Positions 10,075-18,828 are shown, counted from the first letter of the stretch. The stretch: 64,000 nt of DNA from Bacteroidales bacterium (GCA_017427885.1 JAFRRW010000013.1:134828-198827), one strand, 5' to 3'. The notes: generated by a model from the sequence alone, not told the origin. Translations and numbers: made by a program.

Positions 10075-11802
10075 TCACTTCACGGGAATCTTCAATTTCT
10101 GTCCAACCTTGATCTTCGAACCCGAAATGTTGTTCGCCTTCTGTATGTCGGCGACGCTGACACCGGGGAATCTGGCGGCTATGGAAGTCAGGGTGTCCCC
10201 GCTTTTCACCGTATAGGTCTTGGGACCGGAGGGCGCCGGTGTCGGTTGCTCCGGGGTTGAGGACTGGCCGGAAGGAGCGGCGGTGGACTGGGCGGCAGGC
10301 TGCGATGACGCCTGGGAAGAGGACGATGAACGGGAAGGACCGGAGCCGGAAGTGTAGATGTAAAGTGTCTGTCCCACCTTCAGGTTGTTGCTCCGAAGGT
10401 TGTTCCACCTCTTTATCTGGTTGATGCTCACGTGGTACCTTGAGGCTATCCTGCCGAGGTAATCTCCCTTCTTGACCTTATAAGAAATCCTGCCCCCTCC
10501 GCCACCTCCGGAAGCGTTCCCTTCCCGGATGTTGGTTATGGTGGCGGGGCTGAAGAATTCCTTCTCCTTGTAGGTATAAACGGAGTCCTCGTGCTCCACG
10601 AAGGAACCGGTGTACTGGTAGGGAATCCTGAGTATGTTGCCGTCCCTGTCGGAAGGGATGATGTCAGCAATGTACTGGGGGTTCAGGTTGTGGAGTTCAT
10701 CCATAGGAACCCCCACGAGTTCGTTCACCTGCCTCAGGTGCAGCATCTTCTGGATGTTGAACGTGTCCACGTGGGCGGGCATCGGCACCCTGTCGGGTAT
10801 GAGTCCATATTCCTTGGCGTACGTGATGGCGTACATCGCCCCCACAAAGGCGGGCACGTATCCGCGGGTCTCCCTCGGGAGAAATTCGTAGATGGACCAG
10901 AAATCGGTCTTCCCGCCGGCTCTCTTTATGGCCTTGTTGACATTCCCTGCTCCGCAGTTGTAGGCGGAGATGGCCAGGTTCCAGTCACCGAAAATGCTGT
11001 AGGAGTCCCTCAGGTAGCGGGCCGCGGCGTCGGCGGACTTCACGGGGTCCAGCCTTTCGTCGACGAACGAATCTATCTTGAGGCCGTACAGGGTGGCCGT
11101 CCTGTACATGAACTGCCACATGCCCTTCGCTCCGGCCCTGGATACGGCCACCGGGTTGAGGGCCGACTCGATAATGGCCATATACTTGAGTTCCAGGGGC
11201 ATGTCATATTTGGCGAAGGTCTCTTCGAAGATGGGCATATAGTACTGGCAGAGGCCAAGGATGTGGGACATCTTGGTAGGCATCTTCTCAGAATAGAGGA
11301 TCATATAGTTCCTCACCGTTTCGTTGAAGGGGAGGGTGATGAAAGAGTTCATAGCCGCAAGCCTCTGCAGATATACCTTGTCGGGGGTGTCGGAGGTGAG
11401 ATGGATGCTGTCCATGTCGAGGCCTTCCCCTTCCCGGCTGTTTTTCACCTGGTTATGGAGGTACCACAGGGTGAGGAGGCTGTCGGAGACCGCCGCGTTG
11501 TAGTCTTCCGGATTGAGGCCGGCGGCGCTTCTCACGCTGCTCATCTCATACATGTCCATTATGTCGGCGGCCAGGCTGTCGGTGAGCTCCTTGTCCCTCT
11601 GGTATTCCTCGATGTCGCTCTTCAGGGAATCTATCTGGCGCAGGAGTTCGGCGTTCTCCGTCTGAAGCTGCCTGCGTGTCTTCTTCGGACCGTTCTGTCC
11701 GTTCCCTATGCGGGGTAGGGGGATCTGGGCCGCGGCCTCCGAGGCGGGAAAAACCGTCAGGAAGACGGCCAGGGCGCAGGTAATATAACTTGTAACTTTC
11801 AT
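10075..11802 (-). CDS. mltD: Membrane-bound lytic murein transglycosylase with two LysM domains (MltD-like)
   Basis: A 575-residue exported enzyme that cleaves the MurNAc-GlcNAc bond with anhydro product. A signal peptide (about 1-25) is followed by a coiled-coil-like stretch (about 40-90). The SLT domain follows, with catalytic Glu212 in IESALNPVAVSRAGAKGMWQ and the later AYNCGAGNV and YVPAF segments. Two LysM peptidoglycan-binding repeats lie near 430-475 (YKVKKGDYLGRIASRYHV) and 525-574 (YTVKSGDTLTSIAARF), separated by a Ser/Pro/Gln-rich linker. It is the last gene of the parA-parB-DUF5683 run, an order common in Bacteroidales that links wall turnover to chromosome segregation. Confidence 0.93.
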   Translation of the reverse strand: MKVTSYITCALAVFLTVFPASEAAAQIPLPRIGNGQNGPKKTRRQLQTENAELLRQIDSLKSDIEEYQRDKELTDSLAADIMDMYEMSSVRSAAGLNPEDYNAAVSDSLLTLWYLHNQVKNSREGEGLDMDSIHLTSDTPDKVYLQRLAAMNSFITLPFNETVRNYMILYSEKMPTKMSHILGLCQYYMPIFEETFAKYDMPLELKYMAIIESALNPVAVSRAGAKGMWQFMYRTATLYGLKIDSFVDERLDPVKSADAAARYLRDSYSIFGDWNLAISAYNCGAGNVNKAIKRAGGKTDFWSIYEFLPRETRGYVPAFVGAMYAITYAKEYGLIPDRVPMPAHVDTFNIQKMLHLRQVNELVGVPMDELHNLNPQYIADIIPSDRDGNILRIPYQYTGSFVEHEDSVYTYKEKEFFSPATITNIREGNASGGGGGGRISYKVKKGDYLGRIASRYHVSINQIKRWNNLRSNNLKVGQTLYIYTSGSGPSRSSSSSQASSQPAAQSTAAPSGQSSTPEQPTPAPSGPKTYTVKSGDTLTSIAARFPGVSVADIQKANNISGSKIKVGQKLKIPVK

Positions 11803-11805
11803 AAT

Positions 11806-12771
11806 CTAGAAGGTCAGGCCCAGTCTGAGGCCGAAGGCGGAACCCGAGGAGGTTCCTGACAGGGCGTAGTTTGTCTCCGGAACGATGACCGTGGGGGAGA
11901 GGTTCACGGTGAGGTCGTCGCTCACCTCGAAGTCCTGCATATATGCAAAGACGTTTGCGTCGATGATCTGCAGCAGGTAGAATCCGAACAAGGCTACGGC
12001 GGAGTAATCCCGGTAGCGCCTGAAAGTGTTCCTGTAGTAGAGGGCCGTTTCGGCCGAAATGGGTCCTGTGTACTCAATGTCCGGATTGGTGGCCTCGTTA
12101 TGTATTCTCTTGTATCTCTTGTAGTTGGTGGCGTTGGTCGAGTAATAGTGGCAGGATCCTATGATTCCCGCCCAGTAGATGGGGATCTTCCAGTACTCTC
12201 CGTTGTAGGCCTGTCCAAGTCCGGGGAGGAGAATGGAGTAGAGGGTGGATTTCCCCGGATGGGGGCGTATGTCGGACTTGTAGCTGACCACACCGTCCAT
12301 CAGCGTCGCCCAGTAAATCAGCCCTGCCCCGGCGAAGAACAGGCGGCTGAGGTCCCTGGAGTGCTTGTCAACCGTAAGGGTCGTTTCCGGATCCAGGGCG
12401 AAGGCCTCGTCGAAGGCTTTTTTCGAACTCCTGTACTTCCCGTTGTAGTGGATTCCCATACCTATGGTAGCACCGAGTCCCCCGTAAATCACAGGAAGTT
12501 TCCAGTACTGCTTGTTGTAGATCTGTTCCCCTCCTATGAATACCGTGGATCCCCCGAACAAGGTCCCTATCCTCAGTTCATTCTTGTGCCTGAGGCCTCC
12601 GAAATACTCTTTGAAAGAGAACATCTTGTCCACGGTATCCCTCACGGCGGTGGTGTCGTTTGGATCGACGTAGCTTTGCTGGAAGGCTTCCTCGCGGAAC
12701 TGCGCTCCCGCGCTCGCCGCGAAAGCGGCAAGGAAGAAGATGGCGAGATATGTCTTTCTCAGGAAATCCAT
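11806..12771 (-). CDS. DUF5683 domain membrane protein
   Basis: A 321-residue protein with a signal peptide (about 1-23, ending ASAGA) and several hydrophobic segments. The segments PGKSTLYSILLPGLGQAYN and YWKIPIYWAGIIGSCHYY are characteristic of DUF5683. A related stretch (YNKQYWKLPVIYGGLGATI) occurs earlier, so the protein may hold two copies of the unit. The function is unknown. It sits between parB and the LysM transglycosylase (4 bases from the latter), as in many Bacteroidales, which suggests a cell-envelope role. Confidence 0.8.
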   Translation of the reverse strand: MDFLRKTYLAIFFLAAFAASAGAQFREEAFQQSYVDPNDTTAVRDTVDKMFSFKEYFGGLRHKNELRIGTLFGGSTVFIGGEQIYNKQYWKLPVIYGGLGATIGMGIHYNGKYRSSKKAFDEAFALDPETTLTVDKHSRDLSRLFFAGAGLIYWATLMDGVVSYKSDIRPHPGKSTLYSILLPGLGQAYNGEYWKIPIYWAGIIGSCHYYSTNATNYKRYKRIHNEATNPDIEYTGPISAETALYYRNTFRRYRDYSAVALFGFYLLQIIDANVFAYMQDFEVSDDLTVNLSPTVIVPETNYALSGTSSGSAFGLRLGLTF

Positions 12772-12784
12772 CTTCGGTCAGGGG

Positions 12785-13705
12785 TCACAGGTTTGCCTCG
12801 TCAAGGGCCTTGAGGAAACGGGACACTTCTTCATCGGAACTGAACCTGATGGTCATCGTCCCCTTTCCTCCGGGCGACCTCCTGAGACTTATGCTGTTGT
12901 TGAAAAACTTGCCTATGTGACCGAGGACACGGCTGTATTCGTCAGGAAGTTCGTCAGGCTGCGAGGAGGCGCCTCCTTCACTGAGGAGCCTCCTGATCCT
13001 GCTTTCCAGCTGGCGGACCGAAAGGCCCTCCCTGACGGTGGAGTCGCAGAGCCTTTCCTGGAGCGAGGGGTCTTCCACTCCCAGAAGTACCTTGGCGTGG
13101 CCGACGCTAAGAAGGCCCACCTTGAGGTCGTGCTGGACCTTGGCGGGCAGTTTGAGGAGACGGAGGTAATTGGTCACGGAAGCCCTTTTCTTCCCCACCC
13201 TCGAAGCCATCTGCTCCTGGGTTAGGTTGCATTCCTCGATGAGCCTCTGGTAGCTCATAGCCAGTTCTATGGGGTCGAGGTTCTCCCTCTGGATGTTCTC
13301 GACGATGGCCATCTCGAGCATCCCCTGGTCGTTGGCGTCTCGGATATAGGCCGGAATCATGTCCATTCCAGCTTTCCTGCAGGCCTTGTAACGGCGTTCT
13401 CCGCTGATTATCTGGAACCGGCCCCCGGCCGTCCTGCGCACGGTGACGGGCTGGATGAGGCCGAAGGTGCGGATGGACTCGGCGAGTTCGTCAAGGGCCT
13501 CGCTGTCGAAGGATTTGCGGGGCTGGAACGGATTCGGCTCAATCAGGTCCACGGGTATCCTGAGGATGTCCGACGTGTCCTGGGGCTCCCTGGCCCCGGC
13601 TATTTCCTTGTTGACGTATCCTACGGGTTTGCGGAGGGAGCTGATGTCGGTGTCTCCCAGAAGGGCCCCGAGGCCTCTTCCCAGTCCTCTTTGGTCTCTG
13701 CTCAT
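12785..13705 (-). CDS. parB: Chromosome-partitioning protein ParB
   Basis: 306 residues. The N-terminal ParB/Srx CTPase domain carries the GERRYKACRKAGM box with the IVENIQRENLDPIE segment. The helix-turn-helix that reads parS follows (QEQMASRVGKKRASVTNYLR). A C-terminal dimerisation region (about 255-305) ends the protein. It starts within the parA stop (4-base overlap). I found no 16-bp parS consensus in the window, so the sites are probably elsewhere. Confidence 0.95.
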   Translation of the reverse strand: MSRDQRGLGRGLGALLGDTDISSLRKPVGYVNKEIAGAREPQDTSDILRIPVDLIEPNPFQPRKSFDSEALDELAESIRTFGLIQPVTVRRTAGGRFQIISGERRYKACRKAGMDMIPAYIRDANDQGMLEMAIVENIQRENLDPIELAMSYQRLIEECNLTQEQMASRVGKKRASVTNYLRLLKLPAKVQHDLKVGLLSVGHAKVLLGVEDPSLQERLCDSTVREGLSVRQLESRIRRLLSEGGASSQPDELPDEYSRVLGHIGKFFNNSISLRRSPGGKGTMTIRFSSDEEVSRFLKALDEANL

Positions 13706-14484
13706 TGGTCTGTGGGTATTTCGTTCCTGCTCATCACTTCGCCGGCAAGGTTGAGGTAGTTGTTGGTTCCGTTGCTCATCACGTCATAGAGGATGATCGG
13801 CTTTCCGTGCGACGGCGCCTCGCTCAAGCGGATGTTACGTGTGATTATGGTGTCGAAAACCATATCCTTGAAGTGCTCCCTGAGTTCGGCGAGGACCTGG
13901 GAATGGACTTTGGTCCTGCCGTCGAACATAGTGACGAGGAATCCTTCTATGGTCAGGCCGGGATTGACCCCTTTCTGCACGATCCTGATGGTCTGTAGCA
14001 GCTTTCCTAAGCCCTCGAGGGCAAAAAACTCGGGCTGCACGGGGATGAGGACGGAGTCCGCGGCCGTCAGGGCGTTCACCGTGATGAGGCCGAGGGAAGG
14101 GGAGCAGTCTATGATGATGTAGTCGTAGTCGTTCCTCACGGGGGCTATCCGTTCCTTCAGCACCGATTCCCTGTTCTCCAGGGGGAGCATCTCGATTTCG
14201 GCCCCTACGAGGTTGATATGGGAGGGAATCAGGTGGAGGTTGGCAATTTCGGTCTGGATCAGGGCGTCGTGGACGCCGATCTTGCCGATCATAAGTTCGT
14301 ATATGGTCCTGTTACGGTCGTCTTCCGGAGAGAAGTTGAGTCCTGAGGTGGTGTTCGCCTGAGGATCCGCATCTATGATGAGCACCTTCTTCTCCAGCAC
14401 GGAAAGGGAGGCTGCGAGATTGATGGCGGTCGTGGTCTTGCCCACACCGCCCTTCTGGTTCGCTATTGCTATGACTTTTCCCAT
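13702..14484 (-). CDS. parA: Chromosome-partitioning ATPase ParA (Soj)
   Basis: 260 residues. A deviant Walker A motif, QKGGVGKTT with Lys11 and Lys16, starts the protein; Walker A' (DADPQANTTSG) and the DCSPSLGLIT segment follow. Length and lack of an N-terminal HTH indicate the chromosomal Soj type rather than a plasmid type. First gene of the parA-parB-DUF5683-mltD run. A -7 type box lies 27 bases upstream (14511-14518). Confidence 0.95.
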   Translation of the reverse strand: MGKVIAIANQKGGVGKTTTAINLAASLSVLEKKVLIIDADPQANTTSGLNFSPEDDRNRTIYELMIGKIGVHDALIQTEIANLHLIPSHINLVGAEIEMLPLENRESVLKERIAPVRNDYDYIIIDCSPSLGLITVNALTAADSVLIPVQPEFFALEGLGKLLQTIRIVQKGVNPGLTIEGFLVTMFDGRTKVHSQVLAELREHFKDMVFDTIITRNIRLSEAPSHGKPIILYDVMSNGTNNYLNLAGEVMSRNEIPTDQ

Positions 14485-14510
14485 ATTTCTCCACGTATCT
14501 CTTAAGTGGA

Positions 14511-14518
14511 CAAAGTTA
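14511..14518 (-). promoter_or_regulatory. Putative -7 box for the parAB operon
   Basis: The minus strand reads TAACTTTG, a match to TAnnTTTG, giving a leader of about 20 bases before the parA ATG at 14484. The -33 side is AT-rich without a clear TTTG. Confidence 0.5.
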
Positions 14519-14562
14519 TAAAATAATATTTATATCCCCTCATAAATCTTGCCAAGATGGAC

Positions 14563-16728
14563 TTACGGCTGGATGGGATCCACGTCAAGGGCGACGTGAC
14601 CGGTCCAGGACTTTTTCTGGACGAATGAATCCACCGCTTTCTTCAGGACCGCTTTCCTCCTGGTTATCAGTGAGTCTTTCAGCAGGGATACGCGGATGTG
14701 CCTTATGAATTCTCCGGCGAGCCTGTCGGCGGCGGGGGAGTATGGTCCTACCACCCTGACGCTGGCTTCCGTGGGAAGAGGGACTGCCGTTGCGACCGTA
14801 CCGAGGGCGTGGGCCGCCTCTGCGGCCAGCTCACGGGACAGTTTCTCCAGCCTGGCTTCGTTTGTGTCCTTCATCACTATGTTCACGACCCTGGAGTATG
14901 GAGGATATGAGAAATGTTTCCTTTCCTGAAGCATTCTTTCATCCAGGCCGGTGTCCCTACCGGTCAGGAAACTGTACACCGGATGGTCCGGCTGGGTGGT
15001 CTGGATGATGAAAAGGCCCTTGGAGCCGCGGCGTCCGCATCTGCCCCTGAACTGCTCCAGGAGCTGGACGGCCCTTTCGTCAGCCCTGAAATCCTGCTGT
15101 CCCAGCAGGACGTCGGCCTGAAGCACGGCCACGAGGGTGAGGCCGCTGAAATCGAAGCCCTTGGCCACCATCTGAGTGCCGACTAGGATGTCTATCTTCC
15201 CCTCCGCGAAGCCGTCTATGGTCTGGCGCATATATTCTCGATTCTGGGCGGAGTCGCTGTCAAGCCTTGCCACGGCGGCGTCCGGGAAGAGTGCGGAGGC
15301 TTCCTCCTCGATTTTCTGGGTGCCGCTTCCAAGGGGGGCGAGTTCCCCGCCGCAGTGGGGGCAGGCAGGGGGGAACGGTTCGGAATGGCCGCAATAATGG
15401 CATACAAGCCTCTCTCCTGATGCTCCCTTGTGCAGACTTAACGGGATGTTGCAGTGCGGACAGCGTATGATTTTCCCGCATTCCCGGCACTGGACTGCGG
15501 GGGCCCAGGACCTTCTGGCCCTAAGGATCATCACCTGCTCGCCCCTGTATAGCCTTTCGCGTATGGCTTCGATGAGTTTCCTGGAGAAATTCCCGACCAT
15601 GCCCCTCTTGCGCCTTTCGCTGATGGTGTCGATGACCATCACCTCGGAATCGGGGGCCCCGTGGTACCTCTCTTCAAGGGACACTAGGCTATATTTCCCG
15701 GTCCTGCAGTTGTAGAGGGACTCGAGGGAGGGAGTGGCGGAGCCCATTACCACTGATGCCCCGTGTAGGCGTGCAAGCATCACTGCGGAGTCCCGGCCGT
15801 TGTACCTCGGGGCGGGGGAGTCCTGCTTGTAGGAGGTGTCCTGTTCTTCGTCTATGATCACGAGGCCCAGGTCATTGTGAGGCAGGAAAAGGGATGACCT
15901 TGTACCAAGGACGATGTACCTGCCGCGCCTCACGAAACCGGTGGCCTCCCTCCTGGACGCCTCGGTCTCCCCGGAATGAAATACCCTCAGGCAAGGGCCG
16001 AAGATTCCGGCCATCCTTTCCTCCATCTGGCGGCTGAGGGCGATCTCCGGCACTAGGTAGAGCACGTTTCTGCCGGAATTCAGGGCCTTTAGAGCCAGTG
16101 AGATGTAAATTTCAGTCTTTCCCGAGCCTGTGACCCCGCTGATGAGGACAGGCTTCCCGCCGGCCGCGGCTCTCGTCACGTCGTCAAAGGCTTTCTTCTG
16201 GGCCTTAGACAGCGTTATTGGGTTCCCCAGCGGTTCAAATGGGGGATATTCCCCGTTCTCCAGACCTGCTATCTCAGCCCTGAGCCCTGCGACCTCGGTC
16301 TCGTATCTCCCTTTGGCTGACCTGGCCCTTGGAATGAGGTCCTCCAGTCTTGCAAGCCTCGCCTTGAGCCTTTCCGTTTTCCTGAGGACCGATTCCCGGC
16401 CTTTCTCTTCCATCTTTATGGAAGGATAGGCCGCCTTGTAAACCTCTCCCACGCTGCAGAGGTAGTAGGATGCCATATGCCTCCAGAACTCAATTTCCTT
16501 CAGTCCCACTCTCTCCATATCCCTCTCTACAGCCAGGACTTCCGATATCTTCTCGGGGGACGTCCGGGGCTCTACACCCGTCGCGCTCACCACGGCGATA
16601 TATTCCTTCCCGGAGAAAACCACCCTGACGCGGTCGCCCGCCTCCACGTCGGCCGGAGCCGAGTAGCAAGGCTCCCACGACAGCCTGAGGGGCAGTATGA
16701 CGAGTATGTAGGTTTTATCCGGTTCCAC
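14563..16728 (-). CDS. priA: Primosomal replication-restart helicase PriA
   Basis: 721 residues. An N-terminal fork-binding domain comes first. The DEAD-like helicase has Walker A GVTGSGKTEIY and the DEEQDTSYKQ box. The cysteine zinc-binding insertion follows (CRECGKIIRCPHC, then CHYCGHSEPFPPACPHCGG), and the second helicase lobe has GTQMVAKGFDF and QLLEQFRGRCGRRG. PriA reloads the replisome at stalled forks. It stands alone, 78 bases from parA and on the same strand. Confidence 0.96.
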   Translation of the reverse strand: MEPDKTYILVILPLRLSWEPCYSAPADVEAGDRVRVVFSGKEYIAVVSATGVEPRTSPEKISEVLAVERDMERVGLKEIEFWRHMASYYLCSVGEVYKAAYPSIKMEEKGRESVLRKTERLKARLARLEDLIPRARSAKGRYETEVAGLRAEIAGLENGEYPPFEPLGNPITLSKAQKKAFDDVTRAAAGGKPVLISGVTGSGKTEIYISLALKALNSGRNVLYLVPEIALSRQMEERMAGIFGPCLRVFHSGETEASRREATGFVRRGRYIVLGTRSSLFLPHNDLGLVIIDEEQDTSYKQDSPAPRYNGRDSAVMLARLHGASVVMGSATPSLESLYNCRTGKYSLVSLEERYHGAPDSEVMVIDTISERRKRGMVGNFSRKLIEAIRERLYRGEQVMILRARRSWAPAVQCRECGKIIRCPHCNIPLSLHKGASGERLVCHYCGHSEPFPPACPHCGGELAPLGSGTQKIEEEASALFPDAAVARLDSDSAQNREYMRQTIDGFAEGKIDILVGTQMVAKGFDFSGLTLVAVLQADVLLGQQDFRADERAVQLLEQFRGRCGRRGSKGLFIIQTTQPDHPVYSFLTGRDTGLDERMLQERKHFSYPPYSRVVNIVMKDTNEARLEKLSRELAAEAAHALGTVATAVPLPTEASVRVVGPYSPAADRLAGEFIRHIRVSLLKDSLITRRKAVLKKAVDSFVQKKSWTGHVALDVDPIQP

Positions 16729-16769
16729 GCTACTAAGTTAGTCAATTTGCGCAAAAAAACGGAGAAAAG

Positions 16770-16800
16770 TTTGTGCGGTCGGAAAAAATATCTATATTTG
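16770..16800 (+). promoter_or_regulatory. Promoter of tRNA-Phe
   Basis: TTTG (16770-16773), 19 bases, then TATATTTG (16793-16800): a complete match to the Bacteroidota promoter. The predicted start lies just before the mature tRNA at 16813. Confidence 0.85.
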
Positions 16801-16812
16801 CAGTCCTCAAAT

Positions 16813-16885
16813 GGTGCTGTAGCTCAGGTGGTAGAGCAATGGACTGAAAATCCATGTGTCGCCGGTTCGACTCCTGCCAGCACCA
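16813..16885 (+). tRNA. tRNA-Phe (anticodon GAA)
   Basis: Cloverleaf: acceptor GGTGCTG/CAGCACC, D arm GCTC/GAGC, anticodon stem ATGGA/TCCAT with loop CTGAAAA (GAA at 34-36), discriminator A at 16885, CCA not encoded. The T arm GCCGG-TTCGACT-CCTGC has one mismatch, C51 against T63. The gene has its own strong promoter and terminator. Confidence 0.93.
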
Positions 16886-16894
16886 CACGCCCAG

Positions 16895-16931
16895 GAGGAT
16901 GTGTCGATTCAGGCACATCCTCTTTTTTTTC
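16895..16931 (+). terminator. Intrinsic terminator after tRNA-Phe
   Basis: A 9-bp perfect stem GAGGATGTG/CACATCCTC (16895-16903 with 16914-16922) with a 10-base loop is followed by eight T. It lies 9 bases after the tRNA. Confidence 0.9.
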
Positions 16932-16962
16932 TCCGGCACATCCATCAAGTGTTTATAAGTTT

Positions 16963-17041
16963 TGTTTCGGTTATCCTTCCGCCAAAGCCGAACTTTCTCC
17001 CTAAATCTTCAGTGAGGCGTGGCGGAAGGATAACCGAAACA
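16963..17041. repeat. 21-bp perfect inverted repeat with 37-base spacer
   Basis: The left arm 16963-16983 (TGTTTCGG...TTCCGCC) and right arm 17021-17041 are exact reverse complements; the next inner pair (16984/17020) also matches, giving 22 bp. The spacer 16984-17020 holds no visible gene. The repeat lies between the tRNA-Phe terminator and the promoter of the gene at 17123, with no T run after it. I saw no other copy in the window. It could be a short mobile-element remnant or an RNA structure. Confidence 0.85.
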
Positions 17042-17095
17042 GGAAAGAAAACTTAAAAAATCCCTCTGCAATTAGGTTAAATAAAGATTTTTGTT

Positions 17096-17103
17096 TAATT
17101 TTG
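17096..17103 (+). promoter_or_regulatory. Putative -7 box before the gene at 17123
   Basis: TAATTTTG matches TAnnTTTG and lies 19 bases before the ATG. TTAG at 17072-17075 is a three-of-four match to the -33 TTTG at 20 bases spacing. The sequence between 17042 and 17122 is otherwise AT-rich and holds no gene. Confidence 0.5.
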
Positions 17104-17122
17104 TTTGATTTAGCTGATTTTT

Positions 17123-17599
17123 ATGGCAGAGGACATCCAGGAAACATACCCTTTGGATCCCGAAAGAATCTACCTGTCCAACGACTATCTGACCCTGGAC
17201 ACGGAAGACGGTCCCCTTACTCTCAGGATTGGGGCCTGGCTCAACCGCGACCCTGTCAGGATTCATCGTATGATAGTGAGGGAGAAGACGTTACAGGTGG
17301 ACCAGTATGAAGTCCTCACTCCTCTCCAGAGCAAGCTCCGCTATGCCGATCCCGACTATTTCAAAAGGTATATGGGCCTGAATCTCCTCATAGATTTTCC
17401 TGGTTTCTCCTCCGACATCGTGGCCCGGATCCCCTTCGAGAACGATCCAGTGGGTTTCTACAAGTGGTGGAGGAAAGGGAAGCACGAGGAAAAGGTGTAC
17501 CTCTCGAAAATAAACCAGTTCAAACTCTTCCAGAAGGTCTCGCTGATGGATCCGAAGGTAATCCTCAAGAAGGACCTGGAATACGTAAGGAATTTCTGA
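17123..17599 (+). CDS. Hypothetical protein, 158 residues
   Basis: I do not recognise this protein. It has no signal peptide or membrane segment and is rich in charged and aromatic residues (WLNRDPVRIHRM, FYKWWRKGKHEEKVYL), so it is probably cytoplasmic. The reading frame is well supported: a -7 box upstream, codon use like the neighbours, and a stop one base before the next ATG. That spacing makes an operon with the LRR_5 gene likely. It may be lineage-specific. Confidence 0.7.
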   Translation: MAEDIQETYPLDPERIYLSNDYLTLDTEDGPLTLRIGAWLNRDPVRIHRMIVREKTLQVDQYEVLTPLQSKLRYADPDYFKRYMGLNLLIDFPGFSSDIVARIPFENDPVGFYKWWRKGKHEEKVYLSKINQFKLFQKVSLMDPKVILKKDLEYVRNF

Positions 17600-17600
17600 T

Positions 17601-18296
17601 ATGGACTGGAAGGACGTGTGCGCCGTCGACACCTCTGCGTCAAAGGCGGATTTCGAGACGGACGTCTGGGATGACGACAATTCCTGCAATTATTCAAGTG
17701 ACGGCACGAAACTTCTTGATGCCGAGAATTTTCCATATATAGTTAAAGTCCGTCCTGGTACCAGGATCATCTGCGACCGGGCCTTCGCCTTTCAGGATTA
17801 TATGGCCGACCGCCGCATAGGTGAGAAGATACCGGAAGAGGAAAGGGTTTCCACTCTCGAGAAGATATTCCTTCCCGAAGGCCTCACCCATATCGGCAGG
17901 GAGGCGTTCCTGGAATGCGGCTGGATGAAGGGGCTGCGCCTGCCTTCCAGCCTCCAGTATATCGGGGCCTCGGCATTCTGCTATTGCTGGGAGCTGAGTT
18001 CACTGTCCTGCCCCTCATCCCTCGTCGCAATAGGGGACGATGCGTTTTCCAACTGCGTCTCACTTGAGAAGGTCCGCCTGGACACCGGTCTCAAGGCCAT
18101 CGGGGCAGGGGTTTTCTTCGGCTGCGACTCCCTTTCTCAAATAACACTTCCGTCCGAACTTGAATTTATCGGTGAAGATGCTTTCGGCTGCTGCGAATCC
18201 CTTAAAAGGATATTCGTAGAGGAGTCCGGATTGGAGAAGTTCCGTTCCCTCCTGCCCGGCACCCTACACAGTCTCCTGCGCGTATCGCACCGATAG
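17601..18296 (+). CDS. Short leucine-rich-repeat (LRR_5 / BspA-like) protein
   Basis: 231 residues. From about residue 85 to 210 there are five to six repeats of the BspA/TpLRR type, for example LPEGLTHIGREAFLECGWMK, LPSSLQYIGASAFCYCWELS and LPSELEFIGEDAFGCCESLK. Such repeats normally mediate protein contacts. Unlike most BspA proteins it has no signal peptide and no sorting domain, so it appears cytoplasmic. It starts one base after the stop of the unknown gene and is probably co-transcribed. The repeats are unusually cysteine-rich. Confidence 0.8.
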   Translation: MDWKDVCAVDTSASKADFETDVWDDDNSCNYSSDGTKLLDAENFPYIVKVRPGTRIICDRAFAFQDYMADRRIGEKIPEEERVSTLEKIFLPEGLTHIGREAFLECGWMKGLRLPSSLQYIGASAFCYCWELSSLSCPSSLVAIGDDAFSNCVSLEKVRLDTGLKAIGAGVFFGCDSLSQITLPSELEFIGEDAFGCCESLKRIFVEESGLEKFRSLLPGTLHSLLRVSHR

Positions 18297-18337
18297 GCCT
18301 GACGGGGTGGGGAGGCTGAAGATAATTTTCTGATTTT

Positions 18338-18368
18338 TTTGCGTTTTACTTCTTTTTTCCTATATTTG
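18338..18368 (+). promoter_or_regulatory. Promoter of the DUF4332 gene
   Basis: TTTG (18338-18341), 19 bases, then TATATTTG (18361-18368): a complete Bacteroidota promoter. It gives a leader of about 45 bases before the ATG at 18421, containing the repeated element AACCAATAATCAATTTAACC. Confidence 0.85.
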
Positions 18369-18420
18369 GGTGATTGAGGGGAAGAAGACTATTATTAACC
18401 AACCAATAATCAATTTAACC

Positions 18421-18828
18421 ATGTCTTACAAAATCATCGACATAGAGGGCATTGGCTCAGTCTATGGAGAAAAACTCGTTGCCGCCGGCATCATCACAGT
18501 CGATCAGCTTCTTGAAAAGGGAAAGACCCCTGCAGGCCGCAAGGCCCTCGAGGAAGCCACCGGCATTTCCGGCAAGCTCATCCTTACCTGGGTCAACCAC
18601 GCCGACCTCTTCCGCGTTCACGGAATCGGCCCTCAGTTCTCCGAACTTCTCGAGGCCGCCGGAGTCGATACAGTCAAGGAACTTGCCACCCGCCGCGCTG
18701 ACAATCTCTCTGCGAAACTTCTCGAGACCAATGAGGCGAAACACCTTGTCCGCAGGGTACCCGTAGAGAAGGAAGTCGCCAAGTTCATCGAGATTGCGAA
18801 GAGCCTTCCCGGAGTGGTGACCTACTAG
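18421..18828 (+). CDS. DUF4332 domain protein (helix-hairpin-helix-like)
   Basis: 135 residues. Two helix-hairpin-helix-like units are visible: IEGIGSVYGEKLVAAGIITV near residues 8-27 and VHGIGPQFSELLEAAGVDTV near 61-80. These match DUF4332, a family related to DNA-binding HhH folds but of unproven function. The ATG at 18421 was chosen over an in-frame upstream ATG (18370) because the promoter start lies about there and the family begins with this sequence. Single gene with its own strong promoter and terminator. Confidence 0.85.
   Translation: MSYKIIDIEGIGSVYGEKLVAAGIITVDQLLEKGKTPAGRKALEEATGISGKLILTWVNHADLFRVHGIGPQFSELLEAAGVDTVKELATRRADNLSAKLLETNEAKHLVRRVPVEKEVAKFIEIAKSLPGVVTY

Noticed and set aside
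10591..11718. Long plus-strand frame (375 codons) opposite the transglycosylase
   Set aside because: Antisense shadow of mltD; the SLT and LysM motifs are all on the minus strand.
12785..14484. parS sites near parAB
   Set aside because: CACGTG cores occur in the window, but none is flanked by the full TGTT..AACA-type 16-bp consensus.
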